64,000 bases of DNA. It comes from Nocardioides albus (lineage in GTDB: Bacteria > Actinomycetota > Actinomycetes > Propionibacteriales > Nocardioidaceae). Both the position numbers and the translations under genes were made by a program. Below are positions 41,645 to 50,513 of the stretch, piece after piece (position 1 is the stretch's first letter; each line of letters starts with the position of its first letter). The notes below the pieces were generated by a model. That model was not told the origin of the DNA. It ran no database searches and saw only the letters and a list, made by a program, of their open reading frames with translations. The DNA lies in NCBI RefSeq assembly GCF_014648255.1, contig NZ_BMQT01000013.1:1-64000 (forward strand). The letters are read 5' to 3'.

Positions 41645-42487
41645 TCAGCGCACGCGCGCACCACGGGCGCGCAGCACGAAGACGATGAGGATGCAGATGA
41701 CCGAGACGCTGGCGAGGAGGAAGGCGACCGCGTACGCGCCCTGCTGGTCGAAGTTCAGATACTTCTCCTCGACCGCGAGGGTGGCGGTGCGAGTCTGGCC
41801 GAGGACGTTGCCGGAGACGACCTTGACCGCACCGAACTCGCCCAGCGACCGTGCCAGAGTGAGCACGACGCCGTAGACCACGGCCCACTTGATGCCCGGC
41901 AGCGTGATCCGCCAGAACGTCTGCCACGAGCTGGCCCCCAGCGACGCGGCGGCTTGCTCCTGCTCGGTGCCGATCTCCTCGAGCACCGGGATGACCTCGC
42001 GGATCACCAGCGGCAGCGACACGAACGCGGTCGCCATGATGATCCCGGGCGTCGAGAAGATGACCTGGATCCCAGCAGACTCCAGGGTCGGCCCGAACCA
42101 GCCGTCGCGCCCGCCGTAGACCAGCACGAGCGCCAGCCCGACGACGATCGGCGACACCGACAGCGGAAGGTCGATCAGCGCGCTCAGCACGCGCTTGCCA
42201 GGAAACTCGGTACGCACCAGCAGCAGCGAGATCGAGACGCCGAAGACCAGGTTGATCAGCGTCGCCACCACGGCGGCGACACAGGTCAGCCGGATCGCCG
42301 CCATCATCTGCGGGTCGCTGAAGATGGCGGAGAAGGCCTCGGTCGTGAAGCCGACATCGGGCAGGTGGAAGGCATTCCAGGCGACCAGGGTGACCGGCCA
42401 CGCGACCAACAGGCCCAGATAGCCGATGACGATCAGCCGCAGGACGTACGTCAGTGGCGTACGAGGCGCTCGACGGGTCTCAGCCAC
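41645..42487 (-). CDS. cysW: Sulfate ABC transporter permease CysW
   Basis: This 280-residue inner-membrane permease has about six membrane segments. The coupling EAA-like loop EQEQAAASLGASSWQTFWRI and TLPGIKWAVVYGVVLTLARS characterises binding-protein-dependent transport permeases, and the LGEFGAVKVVSGN end is typical of CysW. It starts at GTG 42487, overlapping cysT by 8 bases. Confidence 0.94.
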   Translation of the reverse strand: MAETRRAPRTPLTYVLRLIVIGYLGLLVAWPVTLVAWNAFHLPDVGFTTEAFSAIFSDPQMMAAIRLTCVAAVVATLINLVFGVSISLLLVRTEFPGKRVLSALIDLPLSVSPIVVGLALVLVYGGRDGWFGPTLESAGIQVIFSTPGIIMATAFVSLPLVIREVIPVLEEIGTEQEQAAASLGASSWQTFWRITLPGIKWAVVYGVVLTLARSLGEFGAVKVVSGNVLGQTRTATLAVEEKYLNFDQQGAYAVAFLLASVSVICILIVFVLRARGARVR

Positions 42488-43322
42488 GGCGGACCATCCT
42501 CCTCTGGATCAGGTCGAGGACGACGATGACGAGCAGCGAGACGACCAGCAGCATCGCTGCGATCGCCGCCGCGCCCTCCGGGTTGTCGTTCTCGATCGCG
42601 GACAGGATCCGCACCGAGGCGACCTCGGACTCGAACGGCAGGTTGCCCGAGAGCAGGACCAGGGAGCCGTACTCCCCCATGCCGCGCGCGAACGAGAGCG
42701 CTGCTCCTGCCGCGATCGCGGGCGCCAGCGAGGGCAGGATGATCCGCCGGAACGTGGTCGACCTGGAGGCCCCCAGGGAGGCTGCCGCCTCCTCCACGTC
42801 GGCGTCCAGCTCCTCGAGGACGGGCTGCACCATGCGTACGACGAACGGCAGGGTCACGAAGGCGAGCGCCAGGTAGACCGACGTCGACGTGTTGGCCCAG
42901 TGCAGGCCGAGGGGTGACTCGGCGCCGTACAGGGAGAGCAGGACGAGGCCGGCGACGATCGTCGGCAGCGCGAACGGGATGTCGATGATCACCTCGAGCA
43001 GGCCCTTGCCCCAGAACCGGTCACGCACGAGAACCCAGGCGATGACGGTGCCGATGACGACATTGACGAGGGTGACCACGAGGGCCGACCGGATCGTCAG
43101 CAGGATCGCCGCCGCGGTCTGCTCGTTGGTGAGCTGGTCCGCGAAGGCGGACCAGCCGCCGGTCGAGGCGGTGATGATCACCGCGACCAAGGGGATGAGG
43201 ACGAGCAGGCTGAACCAGAGCATCGTGACGCCGAGGCCGATGCCGCTCGTCAGGGTCAGAGTGGAGGCCGGCCGGCTGGACCGAGGAGCAGCCGACCGGA
43301 CCTCAGGGATGGTGGCGGTCAT
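42480..43322 (-). CDS. cysT: Sulfate ABC transporter permease CysT (CysU)
   Basis: This 280-residue permease is the partner of CysW, with about six membrane segments, LVLIPLVAVIITAS in the first, and the coupling loop DADVEEAAASLGASRSTTFR and RIILPSLAPAIAAGAALSFA. The GEYGSLVLLSGNLPF end is typical of CysT. It lies 6 bases after the substrate-binding protein gene. Confidence 0.94.
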   Translation of the reverse strand: MTATIPEVRSAAPRSSRPASTLTLTSGIGLGVTMLWFSLLVLIPLVAVIITASTGGWSAFADQLTNEQTAAAILLTIRSALVVTLVNVVIGTVIAWVLVRDRFWGKGLLEVIIDIPFALPTIVAGLVLLSLYGAESPLGLHWANTSTSVYLALAFVTLPFVVRMVQPVLEELDADVEEAAASLGASRSTTFRRIILPSLAPAIAAGAALSFARGMGEYGSLVLLSGNLPFESEVASVRILSAIENDNPEGAAAIAAMLLVVSLLVIVVLDLIQRRMVRRG

Positions 43323-43328
43323 GATCGG

Positions 43329-44402
43329 CTACTGCGAAGCCTTGCCGGACTTGGCGATCGAGTCGGTCACGATGCCGACCGCCTCGCCGTCTTCACCGGT
43401 GCCGAAGAGCTTCTCCTTGACGCCGGACCAGTCGCGGCCGCCGAAGTCGTTCTCCAGCGTGAGCAGCTGCTTCGGCGCCGGGAACGGGTCGGCCGGGTCC
43501 TTGGCACCCTTGATGTCCTTCGGCTCGAGGCCGATCGAGTCCCAGTCGACGACGCCGGGCTCGGCGGTGTTGATGGGGCGGAAGCCGGTCAGCGCGAACT
43601 GCTTCTGGCCGCCCTTGGGGTCGAGGACGAAGTCGAGCCAGTCCTGCGACGGCTTGGAGGCGTCCTTGGTGATCGCGCCGGGGTTCTCGATCAGCACCGT
43701 CGAGTCCGGGATGATGTATTCGAAGCCCTCGCCCTGCTGTGCCGCCAGGATCGCCTCGTTCTCGTAGGCGAGCAGCACGTCGCCGGTGCCGCCGAGGAAC
43801 GCCGTGGTGGCGTCACGGCCGGAGTTGGTCAGAGTGACGACGTTCTTGAAGAGCTTGTCGAGGTAGGCCTTGCCGTCCTCCTCGGTGCCGCCGTTCTTCA
43901 CCACGGAGCCCCACGCGGCCAGCGCGTTCCAACGGGCAGCCCCGGACGAGGCCGGGTTGGCCGTGACCACGCCGACGCCGGGCTTGGCGAGATCTTCCCA
44001 GCCCTGGATGTTCTTCGGGTTGCCCTCACGGACGCCCAGCACCACGACGGAGCTCGACACGATGCCCTTGTTGTCGCCGTCGTCCCACGAGGCGTCGACC
44101 AGGCCGGCCTTCTCCAGACGCTGCACGTCGGTGCCGACGGAGAGGTGGACGTAGTCGGCCTTCAGGCCCGACTCGACCGCGCGGCTCTGGTCACCCGAGG
44201 CACCGTAGGACGTCTCGAAGGTGACCCCTTCACCCTCGGGAGTCTTGTTGAACTCCTTGGCGATCGCCTTGTTGGCCGTCTCGGGGACGGCGAAGCCGAC
44301 GATGGAGATCGACTCCGCGTCACCGCCGCCAGAGCCACCGCAGGCGGTCAAGGTCAGGATGCTCGCAGCGGCCAACGCCACTGCAACCTTGATCTTCTTC
44401 AT
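43329..44402 (-). CDS. Sulfate/thiosulfate-binding lipoprotein
   Basis: This 357-residue periplasmic-type solute-binding protein is anchored as a lipoprotein: the signal peptide MKKIKVAVALAAASILTLTA ends at Cys21 (lipobox LTAC). The mature part shows sulfate-binding-protein features: TSYGASGDQSRAVESGLKAD, NPKNIQGWEDLAKPGVGVVT, NPASSGAARWNALAAWGS and VLLAYENEAIL. It is the first gene of the cysPTWA-type operon, with GAGGAAC upstream of the ATG at 44402; a longer frame to 44507 lacks a ribosome site. Confidence 0.93.
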   Translation of the reverse strand: MKKIKVAVALAAASILTLTACGGSGGGDAESISIVGFAVPETANKAIAKEFNKTPEGEGVTFETSYGASGDQSRAVESGLKADYVHLSVGTDVQRLEKAGLVDASWDDGDNKGIVSSSVVVLGVREGNPKNIQGWEDLAKPGVGVVTANPASSGAARWNALAAWGSVVKNGGTEEDGKAYLDKLFKNVVTLTNSGRDATTAFLGGTGDVLLAYENEAILAAQQGEGFEYIIPDSTVLIENPGAITKDASKPSQDWLDFVLDPKGGQKQFALTGFRPINTAEPGVVDWDSIGLEPKDIKGAKDPADPFPAPKQLLTLENDFGGRDWSGVKEKLFGTGEDGEAVGIVTDSIAKSGKASQ

Positions 44403-44522
44403 TGGTTCCTCACTTCTGCCCTGCCGAGTCAAGGTCGATCGGGTTACGAATGTCGATGACAATACTGGAGTTAGTCGAGTCCATGCGAAAACGCGCGATC
44501 GTTCCACCCACTGGACGGCACA

Positions 44523-44624
44523 GCTCGCCGAGACGTCACTCAGGTCGGTCGAGATGGCACCTGGGTGCCATCTCGGCCGGCGGGGGTGACGTCTCGGCGA
44601 GCGGGGGTGACGTGTCGGCGAGCG
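44523..44624. repeat. Nested inverted repeats between rarD and the sulfate operon
   Basis: GCTCGCCGAGACGTCAC (44523-44539) pairs perfectly with 44586-44602. A third copy with one mismatch lies at 44608-44624. Inside, GAGATGGCACC-TG-GGTGCCATCTC (44551-44574) is a perfect 11-bp stem. It lies just past the rarD stop and upstream of the sulfate-binding protein promoter, so it may terminate rarD. Confidence 0.75.
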
Positions 44625-44633
44625 CGGGGCGCG

Positions 44634-45551
44634 CTAGGCGCCGGTGGAGCTCAGCGGGGCGACCTGCGCGCGCAGGACCTTGCGACGGTGGTGGACGGCC
44701 TCGGCACTGAAGATGACCAGCGCGACCCAGACGATCGCGAAGCCGACCCAGCGCCCGGGAGGCATCCCCTCGTGGGCGATGAAGACGCCGACGGCGAACT
44801 GCAGGATCGGCGCCAGGTACTGCAGCAGGCCGATCGTGACCATCGGCACCCGGATCGCGGCCGCGCCGAAACAGGCCAGCGGCACCACGGTCGCGACGCC
44901 GAGGCTGATCAGGAGGAACACGTGGAGCGCCCCGTGACCGGAGAGCGTCCCGTTGCCGGTGGCCTGGAGAGCGACGATGAGAGCGAGTGCGAACGGCGCC
45001 GTCACGGCGGTCTCGACGGCCAGCGACTCGAACGGGCCGACCCCCGCGCTCTTCTTCAGCAGCCCGTAGGTGCCGAACGAGAACGCCAGCACCAGCGCGA
45101 CCCACGGCAGCCGTCCGTAGTCGATGGTGAGCACGACGACCGCGGCGAAGGCGATCCCGAGCGCCACCCACTGCAGCTTCCGCATCCGTTCGCGCAGGAT
45201 GATCACGCCCATCAACATCGTGACCAGCGGGTTGGTGAAGTAGCCGAGGCTCGTCTCCACGATCCGCCCGTTGTTGACCCCCCAGATGTACGTCACCCAG
45301 TTGATCGAGATCACCGCGGCAGCGGCCGTCAGCAGCCCGAGCGTGCGCCGGTTGCGCAGGATCGCCGCCAGCTGCTCGCGGCGCCCCACGATCAGCACCA
45401 GCGCTCCGGCCACGACGAGCGACCACAGGATCCGGTGGCCCAGGATCTCCCAGGCTCCGGCCGGCTCCAGGAGGGGGAAGTAGAGCGGGAACGCTCCCCA
45501 CATGATGTACGCCGCGGCGCCGAACATCACTCCACGCCGCTGCTCGTTCAC
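44634..45551 (-). CDS. rarD: RarD-type EamA permease
   Basis: This 305-residue membrane protein of the drug/metabolite transporter superfamily has ten hydrophobic segments in two EamA halves. RarD-type features are GAAAYIMWGAFPLYFPLLEP, the ILGHRILWS motif, WVTYIWGVNNGRIVETSLGY and FTNPL. The transported substrate is unknown (chloramphenicol sensitivity in the original RarD). GTG start at 45551. Confidence 0.92.
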   Translation of the reverse strand: MNEQRRGVMFGAAAYIMWGAFPLYFPLLEPAGAWEILGHRILWSLVVAGALVLIVGRREQLAAILRNRRTLGLLTAAAAVISINWVTYIWGVNNGRIVETSLGYFTNPLVTMLMGVIILRERMRKLQWVALGIAFAAVVVLTIDYGRLPWVALVLAFSFGTYGLLKKSAGVGPFESLAVETAVTAPFALALIVALQATGNGTLSGHGALHVFLLISLGVATVVPLACFGAAAIRVPMVTIGLLQYLAPILQFAVGVFIAHEGMPPGRWVGFAIVWVALVIFSAEAVHHRRKVLRAQVAPLSSTGA

Positions 45552-45618
45552 AGCCTCACGCTACCCACCGGGCGTACGGCTCCTTTACCTGGCCCGAGGG
45601 GCGAGCCTGCAGAGACAG

Positions 45619-45656
45619 CCGACCGCCCGCGGCACTCGTGCGCCGCAGGCGGTCGG
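45619..45656 (-). terminator. Terminator hairpin after the secreted-protein gene
   Basis: CCGACCGCC/GGCGGTCGG plus GCGGC/GCCGC (45619-45633 and 45642-45656) form a 14-bp stem with one internal mismatch, 20 bases past the stop at 45676. Confidence 0.7.
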
Positions 45657-45675
45657 TAGGTCGCACAGAATCTGG

Positions 45676-46407
45676 TCAGAGCGTGCGGCCGATGGCCAGC
45701 CTGGTGGTCCTGCCGGTCTTGACGTGCTTGACGATCACGACGGCCTTGGTGAACTTGTTGGTGCGCTTGAAACCGGTGAAGCGGGCGCTGAGCATGCCGA
45801 TGTCGGAGTCGTAGCCGGGGTTCACGAACTTCACCTTCTGCTGGTAGCCGGCGGGCGACCAGAGGCGGACGATGACCTTGTGCTTGCCGAAGCGGTTGGC
45901 CATGCCCTCGACCCGGACGACGCCGGAGTCGCGGCGGACGCGGAGGGTGGTGTCCATGCTCGTACCCTCGACGAACGTGGACGTCTGACGTACCCCGGCG
46001 ATGCAGATGACCGCCGCGTCACGGGAGAGGTAGAAGCCGTTGACCGGGCGCGGCCAGGTGAGCTTGGACGAAGTCGAGTCGCGTACGACGCCGTTGACGG
46101 CCTTGAGCATCGGCGGCGCCTCTTCCTCCCCCTCGGTCGCCAGGAAGCCGGGCTCGACCAGGCCGACCTGGGTGTAGCCCATCCAGTTGGGGCGCTTCAC
46201 GCCGTCCAAGCGGGTGATCCCGGTGGTGCCGCCCGTCGCGCGCCGGTAGGAGCCGACGGTGATGGTCCCGGCGCCGCCCTCACAGGCGGTGGTGGCGCGG
46301 ACCGACGGGGTGGATGCGGCGGCGGCCGGCGCGGACGTGCCGATGATGGTGAGGCCGGCCGATGCGAGTGCCAGGACGGCAGCAGCCAGCGAGATCTTGC
46401 GAGACAT
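45676..46407 (-). CDS. Secreted protein of unknown function
   Basis: The product has 243 residues. It begins MSRKISLAAAVLALASAGLT with a run to APAAAAS, a clear Sec signal peptide with likely cleavage near residue 33. The mature part has no recognised domain: it has a beta-rich look, two Cys (CEGG and VICIAG) that could pair, and a basic C-terminal third (FTGFKRTNKFTKAVVIVKHV). The ATG at 46407 follows GGGAGAAGG. It stands alone between rarD and the polyprenyl synthase gene. It might be a wall-associated or exported structural protein, but nothing supports a function. Confidence 0.75.
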   Translation of the reverse strand: MSRKISLAAAVLALASAGLTIIGTSAPAAAASTPSVRATTACEGGAGTITVGSYRRATGGTTGITRLDGVKRPNWMGYTQVGLVEPGFLATEGEEEAPPMLKAVNGVVRDSTSSKLTWPRPVNGFYLSRDAAVICIAGVRQTSTFVEGTSMDTTLRVRRDSGVVRVEGMANRFGKHKVIVRLWSPAGYQQKVKFVNPGYDSDIGMLSARFTGFKRTNKFTKAVVIVKHVKTGRTTRLAIGRTL

Positions 46408-46522
46408 GCGGGGACCTTCTCCCGAAGTGCGGTGCCCGAGACTGCGGACAGCGAATTCAAGCATCGGTACGCCGTCGGCGTCCCGGCTTCGGAAAGTTTG
46501 CCCCGAGGATGAGGCATCGTTC

Positions 46523-47542
46523 CTAGACGGAGCGGACGGCGACCGCGTCGGCGAACGCCTCGAGGGCCGCACGGACAGGCCCCTCCGGGACCGGCGCGAG
46601 GGCCGCCTTGGCCTCCTCGGCACGGGCCTGGACGTAGGCGCGAGCCTCGGCCAGCGCCGGGTGGGCGCGGAGCAGAGCGACGCACTCGGCCAGGGCCGCG
46701 TCGTCGGTGAGATCGCTGTCGAGCAGCTCCAGGAGCCGGGCGTCGTCGGGTTCGGTCGAACGGCGGGCCAGCAGCACCGGGAGCGTGGGTACGCCCTCAC
46801 GGAGGTCGGTCCCCGGCGTCTTGCCCGACTTCTCGGAGTCGGAGGCGATGTCGAGGATGTCGTCGGAGAGCTGGAAGGCGACGCCGACGATGTCGCCGTA
46901 GGCCAGCAGGGCCTCCTGGATCTCCTTGTCAGCACCGGCGAAGAGCGCACCGTAGAGAGCCGAGGTGGCGATCAGGACACCGGTCTTGCCGGCCAGCACC
47001 TCGAGGTGGTGGTCGACCGGGTCGACGCCCTCGGGCGGCTCGACCCCCTCGAGGATCTGGCCCTCGACGAGCTTGGCGAAGGTCGCCGCCTGGATGCGTA
47101 CGGCCTCCGGGCCGAGCTGGGCGGTCAGCTCCGAGGAGCGAGCGAAGAGGAAGTCGCCGGTCAGGATCGCGACGTGGTTGTCGAAGCGTGCATTCGCGGA
47201 GTCCTCGCCGCGGCGTACGAGCGCTTCGTCCATGACGTCGTCGTGGTAGAGCGAGGCGAGGTGGGTGAGCTCGACGACGCAGGCGGCGGTGATGACCTCG
47301 TCGGCGAGCGTGTCCGGACCGCACTCGGCGGCCAGCAGCACCAGCAACGGCCGGAACCGCTTGCCGCCGGCCTGCATCAGGTGGGTGGCCGCCTCCGTGA
47401 CGAACGGGGAACGGCTCCGCGTGTAGCCGGCCAGTCGTTCCTCGACGTCCACCAACCGAGCACGCAGCCGCTGCTCGAGCTCGGGATCGGTGATCGGGAG
47501 GGCGAGTTCAGGGGCTCGATCGGTGGGTGCGCTGGTGCTCAC
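46523..47542 (-). CDS. All-trans polyprenyl diphosphate synthase
   Basis: This 339-residue isoprenoid chain-elongating enzyme probably makes the menaquinone side chain. The first Asp-rich motif is in LYHDDVMDEA (about residue 100) and the second in FQLSDDILDIASD (about residue 225); GGKRFRPLLVLLAAE and KTGVLIATSALYGAL are also typical. It starts at GTG 47542, overlapping the nuoN stop by 4 bases. The pairing with nuo is common in actinobacteria and fits quinone supply for complex I. Confidence 0.93.
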   Translation of the reverse strand: MSTSAPTDRAPELALPITDPELEQRLRARLVDVEERLAGYTRSRSPFVTEAATHLMQAGGKRFRPLLVLLAAECGPDTLADEVITAACVVELTHLASLYHDDVMDEALVRRGEDSANARFDNHVAILTGDFLFARSSELTAQLGPEAVRIQAATFAKLVEGQILEGVEPPEGVDPVDHHLEVLAGKTGVLIATSALYGALFAGADKEIQEALLAYGDIVGVAFQLSDDILDIASDSEKSGKTPGTDLREGVPTLPVLLARRSTEPDDARLLELLDSDLTDDAALAECVALLRAHPALAEARAYVQARAEEAKAALAPVPEGPVRAALEAFADAVAVRSV

Positions 47543-49083
47543 CCGATGAATCCTCCCGCATCCACCAACAGGCTGAGCACAGGGCCCGGAATTACACCCA
47601 ACAAGACGGTGGCGACAGCGCTCAGTGCGATCACGATGGTGGTGGCGTACGACGGGGTCACGACCGCGGCCGCATCCTCGCTCGGATCGGTGAAGAACAT
47701 CAGCATGATCATCCGTACGTAGAAGAAGATCGCGATGATGCTCGAGCCGATCGCAACCACGACGACGGGCCACTGGCCGGCGCCGAGCGCCGCGGCGAAG
47801 ACGCCCCACTTGCCGATGAATCCGGCGGTCAGGGGCAGCCCGGCCATCGAGAGCAGGAAGACGGCGAAGGTCGCCGCGACCCAGGGGTTGGTACGCCCCA
47901 GCCCGGCCCAGCGGTCCAGCGCACCGGCCTCGCCGTTGGGCCCTCGCACCAGCGAGACGATCGCGAAGGAGCCGAGGGTCGCGAACCCGTAGGCGGTCAG
48001 GTAGAAGAGCACCGCCTGGGTCGAGCCGAAGGCGTCGGTCTGCACACCGAGGAGGCCGGTGAGCAGGAAGCCGGTGTGGGCCACGGCGGAGTAGCCGAGC
48101 ATGCGCTTCACATCGGTCTGGACGACCGCGAAGGAGGCGCCGAGCAGCATCGTGAGCACTGCGACGACGCCGATCGCCGGGCGCCAGATGTCGCCCTCGG
48201 CACCGAAGGCAACGTAGAAGAGCCGCAGCATCGCGGCGAACGCGGCGATCTTGGTCGCAGCCGACATCCATGCGGTCACCGGCGTCGGGGCGCCCTGGTA
48301 GACGTCAGGGGTCCAGGAGTGGAACGGCACCGCACCGGTCTTGAAGAGCAGGCCGACGGCCATCAGACCGATGCCGAGGAGAAGCAGCGGGCTGGAGCCT
48401 TCCTCGGCCGCCACCTCACCGATCTCAGCCAGCGACATCGACCCGGCGAAGCCGTAGACCAGCGCGAGGCCGTAGAGGAAGATGCCGGAGGAGAACGCGC
48501 CGAGCAGGAAGTACTTCAGCGCCGCCTCCTGCGAGAGCAGCCGCCGACGGCGCGCCAGCCCGGTGAGCAGGTAGAGCGGGAGCGAGAGCACCTCGAGAGC
48601 CACGAAGAGCATCAGCAGGTCGCCGGAGACGCAGAAGAGCATCATCCCGCCGACCGCGAACATCATCAGCGGATAGACCTCGGTGTGCTCCAGTCCCCGC
48701 TGGGAGGCGGTGCGCTCGGCGGGTGTGCCCGGCAGCGCCGCAGCCTGGCCCGCGAAGGCGCTCACGCCGTTGTCGAGGCGGCGCTCGGCGAAGAGCGCGA
48801 CACCGCCGAGCGACACCAGCAGCACCAGTCCCTGGGAGAAGACGCCAGGACCGTCGACGATGAGGGCACCCTCGCCGGTCGAGACGCCCAGGCTCGGTCC
48901 GGCGCCGACGATCACGGTCCCGGCTAAGGCGGCGGCCAGCCCGGCCAGCGCCAGGAAGACCTGGGCGTTGAACCGTGCGGCGCGCGGCGCGAAGGCCTCC
49001 ACCACGACACCGGCGCAGGCCACGCCGAGCACCAGCAGGACGGGCCAGAGGGTGGCGTACGAAATTCCGGGAGACTCGAACAT
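47539..49083 (-). CDS. nuoN: NADH-quinone oxidoreductase subunit N
   Basis: This antiporter-like proton-pumping subunit of complex I has about 514 residues and 14 membrane segments. The conserved segments EVYPLMMFAVGGMMLFCVSG, LSLPLYLLTGLARR, GAVPFHSWTPDVYQGAPTPV and MLGYSAVAHTGFLLTGLLGV carry the key Glu, Lys and His of the pumping path. The ATG at 49083 has AGGTGAG 7 bases upstream; a GTG 12 bases earlier is possible. Translation is coupled to the polyprenyl synthase gene. Confidence 0.95.
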   Translation of the reverse strand: MFESPGISYATLWPVLLVLGVACAGVVVEAFAPRAARFNAQVFLALAGLAAALAGTVIVGAGPSLGVSTGEGALIVDGPGVFSQGLVLLVSLGGVALFAERRLDNGVSAFAGQAAALPGTPAERTASQRGLEHTEVYPLMMFAVGGMMLFCVSGDLLMLFVALEVLSLPLYLLTGLARRRRLLSQEAALKYFLLGAFSSGIFLYGLALVYGFAGSMSLAEIGEVAAEEGSSPLLLLGIGLMAVGLLFKTGAVPFHSWTPDVYQGAPTPVTAWMSAATKIAAFAAMLRLFYVAFGAEGDIWRPAIGVVAVLTMLLGASFAVVQTDVKRMLGYSAVAHTGFLLTGLLGVQTDAFGSTQAVLFYLTAYGFATLGSFAIVSLVRGPNGEAGALDRWAGLGRTNPWVAATFAVFLLSMAGLPLTAGFIGKWGVFAAALGAGQWPVVVVAIGSSIIAIFFYVRMIMLMFFTDPSEDAAAVVTPSYATTIVIALSAVATVLLGVIPGPVLSLLVDAGGFIG

Positions 49084-49087
49084 CGCG

Positions 49088-50512
49088 TCACTCACCTGCC
49101 TGGATCACGTTGACGATCGGGTCGACCACGGGCGACGCCGCCGAGATCAGCGGGCCGGGCACGAAGCCGAAGAAGAGAAGAGCGACCAGCAGCGGCGTGA
49201 GTACGCCGATCTCGCGCCGATCCAGGTCACGTACCGGTTGCCTGGAGAGCTGAGCGGGTCCGGTGAAGATCCGCTGATAGGCCCACAGCACGTAGATGGC
49301 GGCAAGCACGATCGCGGTGACCGCGATGACGCCGACCAGCCAGTTGTAGTCGAAGGCGCTGATCAGGACCAGGATCTCGGAGACGAACTGACTCAGGCCC
49401 GGCAGACCGGCGGTCGCCAGACCGGCGATCAGGAACGTGCCGGCGAGCACCGGTGTCGCCTTCTCCATCCCCCGCATCGACGAGATCGAGGCAGTGCCCT
49501 TGCGGGTGATCAGGAACCCGGCGATCAGGAACATCGCCGCGGTCGCGACCCCGTGGTTGACCATGTAGAGGATCGATCCGACCAGGCCCTCGCGGGTGGC
49601 CGCGAAGATGCCGAGCGTGATCAGTCCGAAGTGGCTCAGCGAGGTGAGACCGATCAGGCGGAGCAGGTCGTCCTGCCCGATCGCCAGGACCGCGCCGTAG
49701 ACGATCGAGATCAGTGCCAGCACCACGACGACGGGGGTCGCCCAGGCGGACGCCTCCGGGACCAGGCCCAGGCAGAGCCGGATCATGGCGAAGGTGCCGA
49801 TCTTGTCGAGGATGCACACCAGGAGCACCGACGTCGGCGGGGTGGCGTGCTCGGTCGTGTCCGCCAACCAGGTGTGCACCGGGAACAGCGGCGCCTTGAC
49901 CGCGAACGCGATGAACATCGCCACGAAGATCCAGCGCTCGGCCGTGGTGCCGATGTCGAGCTGGGCGAGGTCGCTGATCAGGTAGGACGGCGGGCCGGCC
50001 TCCACGGAGACCACGTAGAACCCGATCAGCGCACCCAGCAGCACCAGGCCACCACCGAGCTGGAACATCAGGAACTTGAGCGCGGCCTTGGCGCGCCCTG
50101 GGCCGCCGTGCTGCCCGATCATGAAGTACGCCGGGATCAGCGTCGCCTCGAAGGCGATGTAGAAGACGAACAGGTCGGCGGCCAGGAAGGTGAGCAGGGC
50201 GAAGGCCTCCAGGGCCAGCGCCCAGGCGTACCAGCGCTTGTCGTGGTCCTTGACCGCCGCCAGCATCACCAGCGGGACCAGGACGACGGTCAGCAGCACC
50301 ATCAGCTTGCCGAAGCCGTCCATCTCGAGCGCCCAGTGGACGCCGAGCGGCTCCATCCAGGCGCGGTCGGTGTCGGGCGCCGTGAACATCGTGACGATGC
50401 CGGCGATCAGGGTGGCGATCGCGAAGCCGAAGGCCCACAGCTTGGGCCGGGCGGGCATCACCGCGGTGACCAGCGCGCCCACGAACGGGATGAGGACGAG
50501 GGTTGTCAGCAA
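49088..50512 (-). CDS. nuoM: NADH-quinone oxidoreductase subunit M
   Basis: This 474-residue antiporter-like membrane subunit has the quinone-site-proximal Glu region FYIAFEATLIPAYFMIGQHG, FAVKAPLFPVHTWLADTTEH with the conserved Lys and HTWL, and LIGLTSLSHFGLITLGIFAA. It starts at TTG 50512, one base after the nuoL stop; GGTGAGC lies upstream and no ATG or GTG is better placed. Confidence 0.95.
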   Translation of the reverse strand: MLTTLVLIPFVGALVTAVMPARPKLWAFGFAIATLIAGIVTMFTAPDTDRAWMEPLGVHWALEMDGFGKLMVLLTVVLVPLVMLAAVKDHDKRWYAWALALEAFALLTFLAADLFVFYIAFEATLIPAYFMIGQHGGPGRAKAALKFLMFQLGGGLVLLGALIGFYVVSVEAGPPSYLISDLAQLDIGTTAERWIFVAMFIAFAVKAPLFPVHTWLADTTEHATPPTSVLLVCILDKIGTFAMIRLCLGLVPEASAWATPVVVVLALISIVYGAVLAIGQDDLLRLIGLTSLSHFGLITLGIFAATREGLVGSILYMVNHGVATAAMFLIAGFLITRKGTASISSMRGMEKATPVLAGTFLIAGLATAGLPGLSQFVSEILVLISAFDYNWLVGVIAVTAIVLAAIYVLWAYQRIFTGPAQLSRQPVRDLDRREIGVLTPLLVALLFFGFVPGPLISAASPVVDPIVNVIQAGE

Positions 50513-50513
50513 G

